This document shows positions 59,412 to 64,000 of a stretch of 64,000 bases of DNA, one piece after another. Source of the stretch: Kitasatospora fiedleri (GTDB taxonomy: Bacteria; Actinomycetota; Actinomycetes; Streptomycetales; Streptomycetaceae). Made by a program: the position numbers and the translations under genes. The notes below the pieces were generated by a model. It had not been told where the DNA came from. It saw only the letters and a list, made by a program, of their open reading frames with translations, and did not search any database. How positions within the stretch are numbered: the stretch's first letter is position 1; each line of letters opens with the position of its first letter. The stretch lies in NCBI RefSeq assembly GCF_948472415.1, contig NZ_OX419519.1, positions 3,720,001 to 3,784,000 on the forward strand, given 5' to 3'.

Positions 59412-60295
59412 GAGCCTTTTCAGCGTTGAAGCTCAAGGGTGAGGACGGCCTTGGCTGCTGACGTCAGCCAGTTCGGGCTGCATCGTGCGTGCTGGAAGAT
59501 TCGCCAGCGTTTGACTGTGGCTACGCCGCGCTCGACTGGGTGGCGGAGCCGGGCGTGAGCCCGGTTCAACGACCGCTGTGCGGGGCTGAGGTCCTTGCGG
59601 GCGGGGCGTCTGGCCGGTATGGCGAAGGTGCCGCCGGCGCCGGTGTACGCCATGTCGGCCAGCGCCGGGATGCGGAGTCGGACGCAGGTCTTCACGATGC
59701 GGTGGGTGCGGGCGGCGGTGAGGTCGTGGGTGCGGCCGGGCAGGGCGCGGGAGATCCACACGAGCTTGCCTGTCGGGCCGGTGATGACCTGGTGGTTCAC
59801 GCCGTGCCGGCGGTGCTTGCCGGAGTAGTTGGCGCGGCCGTCGCCGACGCGGTCGCACTCGGCAAGGGTTCCGTCGACCAGGACGTACTCCGCACCGGCG
59901 TCGCGCAGGGCCCGGGTCAGACCGGGCGCCTTCCGGGCCAGCAGGTCGGTGACCTGGTGGACATAGGCGTGGGCGGTGCCGACGCTGATCCGAAAGCCGG
60001 CCGCAATCTGCGCAAGTGTGTCGTGCTTGCGCAGGTAGACCAGTGCGATCAGGGCGCGTTGGGAGGGACGGAGTTTGCAGCGGCGGTCACCCTCGCGGGT
60101 GACGATGAGCATGGTGACCCACTCGACGAGGGCGTGCGGCAGGTCCAGTGCGGCAGGATAGGTGACCAACGAGGCTTCCTGGCTGGTTGCTTGAGACGTG
60201 AGACATCTCGATCAACCGCCTGGGAGCCTCGTTCGTTCTGCTCTCGTTCCCACCGCTGGACCGTCACCCGATCGGCTGCCGCCCTGAAAAGGCTC
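59412..60295. mobile_element. IS5-type insertion sequence, intact
   Basis: 884 bp with terminal inverted repeats GAGCCTTTTCAG and CTGAAAAGGCTC, flanked by the target duplication AGT (59409-59411 and 60296-60298). It contains one transposase gene covering most of its length. Both ends and the duplication are perfect, so insertion is probably recent. Confidence 0.9.
59420..60169 (-). CDS. IS5-family DDE transposase
   Basis: 249 residues from a TTG. An N-terminal HTH region ([23 protein letters not shown]) precedes the DDE domain: first Asp in [10 protein letters not shown], second in [11 protein letters not shown], Glu in [16 protein letters not shown]. All three catalytic residues are present and there is no frameshift, so it may be active. 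It cuts and joins the element ends during transposition. The stop codon lies inside the left inverted-repeat region. Confidence 0.9.
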   Translation of the reverse strand: MVTYPAALDLPHALVEWVTMLIVTREGDRRCKLRPSQRALIALVYLRKHDTLAQIAAGFRISVGTAHAYVHQVTDLLARKAPGLTRALRDAGAEYVLVDGTLAECDRVGDGRANYSGKHRRHGVNHQVITGPTGKLVWISRALPGRTHDLTAARTHRIVKTCVRLRIPALADMAYTGAGGTFAIPARRPARKDLSPAQRSLNRAHARLRHPVERGVATVKRWRIFQHARCSPNWLTSAAKAVLTLELQR

Positions 60296-60298
60296 AGT

Positions 60299-60775
60299 GG
60301 CCCTCAGCGCCGAATCGGCCCTGTGATCTGCGAAAACGAATCCGAACGACCCTGCTGATGCGGCCTGCCCTGACCGCCGTTTACCGGGCCTGACCGCCTG
60401 ATCTGGTGCGCACCTGGTGCGCTCTGGAACCCGTCAGTGCCAACCCGTCGGGTGGTCAGGAGCAGTCGGCATCCGAGGCATCCCGCTCTGTAGTTCAGCT
60501 GCATCCCTGGCTCTGTCTGAGGGCGGCCCGACTTTGAGGTCGGGACCTAGCCGGCAGTCAGGCTCTGCTATCAAGAGTGACACCAGCCTGTCATCTCGGC
60601 CGCCCCCAGACGGCCGCAAGTGCCGCGGGCCGAAAGCCAGGCCGGCCCCGCCGGGACACCCTCGACTAGCCGTTCCGTCATGGTGACCACTGCACCCGCG
60701 CTAACCGTTTCGAACACCTGACCAGAAAAGCATTGCGGCTGAGCCCGGATTTTCAGCCAGTCATTGAACGAGAAG
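60299..60775. other. Intergenic region with palindrome
   Basis: No gene found. GCGCACC-T-GGTGCGC at 60408-60422, overlapping GGTGCGCACC, forms a nested palindrome. The GC content falls from left to right as the RT/HEPN block begins. Confidence 0.4.
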
Positions 60776-61399
60776 CTAGCGGGGAAATCCTCGCGTCACC
60801 CCGTCCACGGCCAGAATGAACTCCCGACATGCGATGGCACAATCTCTAATGCAATTCCGATAGCAAATTATCTTATTTCCGTTAAATGAATAGCCTTGAC
60901 TCGATAGCCCTTGAAGCATTTTCTTGACTTCTTGAGAGTTTCTGAGCTGCTTCTCGGTAAATTCGCCGCGCCCATGCGCTGAGGCGTTTCTCAGCGTGAT
61001 CAAATGCTGGAATGAAAGCCATTCACCTATGGCCCTCAGATCAATCCCGAGGCAGTCCCGCGAGAAGGCAAGGGCATTGGGCCACGTTGAGTCCATATTA
61101 GATTTATTTTTTTCGAAAAGGCTTTTGAGCATGGCGCTCCCAGTAGCCTGGACATGCGCCTCGGAAATATCTCGTATTCTACCGAACGTAAAATACTCAC
61201 ATTCGGCAACAATCCGAGATAGGTATGAAAGGGCTTGAGTGCTCGTGGCTGCATCGAGACTATCGCGACTAGTTACTCGCAGATTGCCCTGAATGTCTCG
61301 CTCATCAATCGAAACTGCAACAGATTCCCAATCGCCACAGATATTCATTACGGCTCTACAGGCGCTCTCGGCCTCGATAGAGAGACCTACTGGATACAT
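60776..61399 (-). CDS. HEPN-motif protein paired with reverse transcriptase
   Basis: 207 residues, mostly helical. ITLRNASAHGRGEF contains R137-N-A-S-A-H142, the Rx4H motif that forms the RNase active site of HEPN toxins. The preceding helices (SYLSRIVAECEYFTFGRIRD) fit the HEPN four-helix bundle. Its ATG lies inside the end of the RT gene (13-bp overlap), so it is made together with the RT. HEPN nucleases cut RNA to stop phage growth, so an effector role is plausible. Codon use is much less GC-biased than the backbone. Family assignment is by motif only. Confidence 0.65.
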   Translation of the reverse strand: MYPVGLSIEAESACRAVMNICGDWESVAVSIDERDIQGNLRVTSRDSLDAATSTQALSYLSRIVAECEYFTFGRIRDISEAHVQATGSAMLKSLFEKNKSNMDSTWPNALAFSRDCLGIDLRAIGEWLSFQHLITLRNASAHGRGEFTEKQLRNSQEVKKMLQGLSSQGYSFNGNKIICYRNCIRDCAIACREFILAVDGVTRGFPR

Positions 61400-62907
61400 C
61401 TCACCCCCCAGTTGCCTGCAAGGATATCGATCTTCGATGTGCGGGCGAACCTTGCCCTATGGGAGTCAGAAATTCCGTCTACGCCAGCAAGCGCGGCAGC
61501 AACATAGGGCGCCCCCAGGGACCGAGTGTTCTCATCCGCGGCGGTCCATTGCTCCTTCGAGAGGATCCGATGCCGAGCACACGTCCAGAGAGTGACGCTC
61601 CGGACAAACTCCGACCTATCGGAAAGCAAGCCTGTCAAAAACCCAGAAAGAGCAGCGGAGCTTGCGTCCGATGATTTTAGTTCCAGGCTAGGAGCCTGCA
61701 GCATCCAGGCGATCCATAGCTGTTGCCACCGATTGGTTGGAGCAGACCTTATTATTTCAGCCGCGGTTTCTCTTACTCCCACTGGATTGCGCACGGCGAC
61801 GGAATTCATGTATCGACAGACTGACGGGGTGAGCTGCGGCTCTCGGATCAAAACGTCAGAGACATAGGGGAGTCCAGCTTCCTCCTGGAAAAACTCCAGG
61901 ATATCAACCGACTTGCGAACTAGCTTATGCCTCTCACGAAGCCCGCTATGCTCAAGAATTGCGTCACCCTCCTCCGAAGCATAGTCAGCCAACAACTGAA
62001 TCGCTGCACCCACGTAAACTTCATCTTCGCCCGGAATATTCAGTTCGTCGTCATCATCATTATCGTCAGAGTAGGGATCCCATGCCGTAAGATTCTCAAT
62101 CACCGCTGAGCGCGCCGCATTCTCCTCCGCCAATGGCTCATTAAGGAGTTCTGCATATCTCCCCAACGACAGGACGTGAGTCTTCCAGTCGTTTAGGGAC
62201 AAGCCGAGATTGCGTGATTCCTCATGCATGGCATCGAGGGCCTGTATGCATTCGAGGTGAGATCCGGCGCCAATTCTGAAGTCATCTGCATATCGCCATA
62301 CTTGAAATCCCCTGCGCACCATGCTGCGATGCAAGTTGTCAACCAGAAGTTCACCAAGTCGCTTACTTGGCTCACTCATCTGGGGGATTCCAACTCCCCT
62401 GCCAAATAGAGAGCGCCAGAACCCCGAAAGAACCTGAGATACCTCTCTGCGCCCACTGCGGCTTACTATCTCCCGGGTAATTAGCTCGTGATCGATCGAG
62501 GAAAAATAGTTCGCAATATCCACTTTCACTACGAATTCTACTTTTTCTGCATGGATGGGCCCTTCTTCGAAAGAGGTGAAATCCTCTCCACTTCGCTTGT
62601 AACTTGGAAGATCATTCACAAGAAGGTCCACGATAGACCGGTAGTAAACCCTCTCCCGGATAGGCATGATGTGAATCGGGCGGCGCCCATGGCGCCACTT
62701 GCTGGCCGTAATTAGATCCGCATATGGATCTTCTAGGCCAGCCTGCGTCACACCCTTCAAATAATCCGCATATTCCGCCCCATCATCACATGGGAAAGAC
62801 TCATCAATCAGCTGCCTTGGAGCCAGGTCAGGCTGCCAACCTCGTTCTTGCGCTAGAGCCGCAGCGAAATCCAGCTCTCGCATCAAAGACTCGGAAGGAT
62901 TAACCAC
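61387..62907 (-). CDS. Reverse transcriptase (RNA-directed DNA polymerase)
   Basis: 506 residues from a GTG. Motif A: VKVDIANYFSSIDHELI, with catalytic Asp. Motif B: GVGIPQMSEPSKRLGELL, a variant of GxPQG. Motif C: VWRYADDFRI, with YADD. Motif D/E: LSLNDWKTHVLSL. The C-terminal 270 residues are helical, with an acidic stretch (SDDNDDDDEL) and no maturase, endonuclease or integrase domain. So it is neither a normal group II intron protein nor a retron RT alone. Stand-alone RTs of this kind with helical tails occur in defence-associated (DRT/UG/Abi) groups. It overlaps the HEPN gene. Confidence 0.85.
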   Translation of the reverse strand: MVNPSESLMRELDFAAALAQERGWQPDLAPRQLIDESFPCDDGAEYADYLKGVTQAGLEDPYADLITASKWRHGRRPIHIMPIRERVYYRSIVDLLVNDLPSYKRSGEDFTSFEEGPIHAEKVEFVVKVDIANYFSSIDHELITREIVSRSGRREVSQVLSGFWRSLFGRGVGIPQMSEPSKRLGELLVDNLHRSMVRRGFQVWRYADDFRIGAGSHLECIQALDAMHEESRNLGLSLNDWKTHVLSLGRYAELLNEPLAEENAARSAVIENLTAWDPYSDDNDDDDELNIPGEDEVYVGAAIQLLADYASEEGDAILEHSGLRERHKLVRKSVDILEFFQEEAGLPYVSDVLIREPQLTPSVCRYMNSVAVRNPVGVRETAAEIIRSAPTNRWQQLWIAWMLQAPSLELKSSDASSAALSGFLTGLLSDRSEFVRSVTLWTCARHRILSKEQWTAADENTRSLGAPYVAAALAGVDGISDSHRARFARTSKIDILAGNWGVRCIQ

Positions 62908-62945
62908 AAATGCCCCCTGATGTGGGATCTTGGCGAGCTGGACAT

Positions 62946-62972
62946 AGCTTGCGTAGTATAAGAGCGCAAGCT
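62946..62972 (-). promoter_or_regulatory. Candidate RT promoter within a hairpin
   Basis: TATACT on the minus strand (62955-62960) lies inside the loop of an 8-bp inverted repeat, about 50 bp before the RT start. The -35 match is poor. Confidence 0.35.
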
Positions 62973-63272
62973 GATCGGCGTCTCACATTTGACTGCGGCC
63001 GGGCCCGGTTGGCCTCGCAAACGGAGGATCCTCATCGACGGCTAAGCCAGGCCGCTGAACTTAGCCACTCTCCTCGGGAGAGCGGCGGGTGCGCCCGACC
63101 TGCTGCCTGCTAGTCCCAGATGTGCCACGAATCAACCCGGGGGGCCGTCAATCCTGCGGCTCTCCGCTCGATCAGGCACCGCTGGAGGAGACGGACTCTG
63201 CCGCCCGCGGCAGCATCCGGCCTGAGCGGGGTGGTTCCCTCCTCGATCGGGCAGCTTCGCCGCACCCGGGTT

Positions 63273-63334
63273 CTCCAGGGGCCGCCAAGGCTCACGTCCG
63301 TGACGCTTGCGCTTGGCCTTGGCGGCCCCTGGAG
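63273..63334. repeat. 19-bp perfect inverted repeat
   Basis: CTCCAGGGGCCGCCAAGGC (63273-63291) and its exact inverse (63316-63334) surround 24 nt that contain a second small hairpin (TCACG-TCCG-TGACG, approximately). It is the strongest hairpin in the region and may be a terminator or a protein- or RNA-level structure. Confidence 0.65.
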
Positions 63335-63459
63335 GTTCCGGGTACGCCCTTGGGTGACCGGTCGAGGAGGGGGCCGTCCCGCGTCCCACACCGATCACCA
63401 CGACGAAGGTGCACCTTCGATCCCGCCGGCTTCCCCCCCTCCGAGAGAGGGCCCAAGGT

Positions 63460-63476
63460 TTGGGGCGGAGCCCCAA
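63460..63476. terminator. Small GGGGC hairpin
   Basis: TTGGGGC-GGA-GCCCCAA forms a 7-bp stem in the gap between RT and the last gene. Confidence 0.4.
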
Positions 63477-63627
63477 GGGCTTCACGGCACGATCGCTACA
63501 GCCGCGCGCCCGGCGGAGCCGGGCCGGAGCGGGGCGAAGACAGGAGCCTCAGCCCGGCGGTGAGCCGGGGCGCGCGCGGCGAGCGGTAGCGAGCCACCTT
63601 GAACCCGTAGAGAAGGTTTTTACTCAC

Positions 63628-64000
63628 TCACCCTCTGGCGTCAGCTCGCTCCGCGAGACTGCGAAGCTCCGGCGTCGCCGACCGGCCCGCAACGAGCAGC
63701 AGCTCCTGAACGGTGGCACGAGCCGTAACGTGGGTGTGGATCAGGTCCGGTGACAGCTCCTCAGCCTGGAGCAAGGCACTCAGCGCTTCGCCAAGCTGCC
63801 GGCGCTGCGTGTAGGCCCGCCCAAGGTCCAGCAGGAGCCTCGCCTGCCGCTCAGCCGAAAGCCCGGACGCGTCGATCCTCGTGCCGACATCGATGGCCTC
63901 GCCGGCGTCCCCGAGGTCGACCGCAATGGAAACGGTCTGGATCTCGACGTTGGTCGGCCCGAACTCCAGGTTGAAGTCGTTGCGGTCCTCACCGAGCTTG
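63628..64000 (-). CDS. Partial TPR-containing regulator, C-terminus only
   Basis: The last 123 codons of a longer gene that enters from the right. The sequence NDFNLEFGPTNVEIQTVSIAVDLGDAGEA, then LSAERQARLLLDLGRAYTQRRQLGEALSALLQAEELSPD (parts quoted), matches the C-terminal TPR region of streptomycete Xre-type regulators. The HTH would be outside the window. Its GC content is again closer to the backbone than the RT block. It ends with an RG and TGA, 70 bp before a C/G-rich gap. Confidence 0.7.
   Translation of the reverse strand, partial: KLGEDRNDFNLEFGPTNVEIQTVSIAVDLGDAGEAIDVGTRIDASGLSAERQARLLLDLGRAYTQRRQLGEALSALLQAEELSPDLIHTHVTARATVQELLLVAGRSATPELRSLAERADARG

Larger units (their letters stand above)
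62908..63627. other. RT upstream region with several hairpins
   Basis: About 720 bp. Nearest the RT is AGCTTGCG-N11-CGCAAGCT (62946-62972) with a TATACT -10-like hexamer on the minus strand in its loop. The rest holds GC-rich hairpins (63273-63334, 63460-63476) and low-complexity C/G DNA. Frames through it show no protein signature. A non-coding RNA for the RT could lie here. Confidence 0.45.
59363..64000. mobile_element. Left part of a putative genomic island
   Basis: From the tRNA-Gly fragment to the window end, the DNA holds an IS, then a lower-GC block with RT and HEPN-motif genes and Streptomyces-unlike codon use. Several strong hairpins and a truncated-by-window regulator follow. The right end and any integrase are outside the window. 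Confidence 0.5.

Noticed and set aside
59126-59429. Frames ending in GENRTRALSLRISE
   Set aside because: This peptide comes from the tRNA-Gly-like 3' half and its terminator, not from a protein gene.
61036-62409. Short plus-strand frames inside the RT and HEPN genes
   Set aside because: All are antisense to the RT or HEPN-motif genes, which have clear catalytic motifs.
63089-63589. Several overlapping frames between the RT gene and the last gene
   Set aside because: They cross perfect hairpins and consist of Arg/Pro/Gly low-complexity sequence; none shows a domain.
1-64000. CRISPR array or rRNA operon
   Set aside because: No regularly spaced 25-40 bp direct repeats with unique spacers and no rRNA-like sequence were seen. 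The tandem repeats found are short and without spacers.

Overview
The window is very GC-rich DNA with strong third-position G/C bias, GTG and occasional TTG starts, GGAGG-type ribosome binding sites and many ATGA/GTGA overlaps. It carries a complete Cvn conservon, an AfsR/SARP-type regulator and roadblock/DUF742/GTPase genes. This points to a streptomycete (Streptomyces, Kitasatospora or a close relative). Most of it is chromosomal backbone, interrupted by two lower-GC, tRNA-anchored accessory regions.

Layout. 1-7.4 kb: a truncated secreted protein, an EamA transporter, a small secreted protein, a GlcD-type FAD oxidase, small XRE/membrane genes, and a response regulator with its receiver domain at the C-terminus. 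7.46-12.77 kb: a decayed integrative element in tRNA-Ser(UGA), bounded by 56-bp direct repeats. It holds a three-gene cargo operon (TIGR04255-like, membrane-anchored HTH, QTCD-motif protein), a HAD hydrolase, a broken GntR gene and a 5'-truncated integrase. 12.8-22.2 kb: HtrA-like protease, TPP riboswitch plus CytX-type transporter, quinone oxidoreductase/TetR pair, GDPD, anti-sigma-type ATPase, DUF5926, and a prim-pol domain protein. 22.6-37.5 kb: a degenerate PP2C phosphatase, aminopeptidase P, a SigE-type sigma factor with a membrane partner and a lipoprotein, several regulator/effector pairs, and a YCII/ECF42 sigma pair. 37.6-44.8 kb: ROK regulator, a CUT2 sugar ABC operon, LCP protein and a small hydrolase.

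45.3-59.1 kb is the most integrated part of the backbone. A conservon (CvnA-D plus a CYP157-like P450 without the ExxR motif) runs into an ABBA/DMATS prenyltransferase gene that has a 1-bp frameshift. Then come a flavin monooxygenase, a 1108-residue SARP regulator, a PPOX protein, an MFS transporter and an oxidoreductase. Together they look like a small prenylated-metabolite locus under G-protein-type control.

59.3-64 kb starts with the 3' half of a tRNA-Gly-like gene and its terminator. Immediately after it is an intact IS5-type insertion sequence with a 3-bp target duplication, then lower-GC DNA. That DNA encodes a reverse transcriptase overlapping a HEPN-motif (Rx4H) protein, a candidate two-gene RT defence system and the most notable find here. 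A truncated TPR regulator closes the window.
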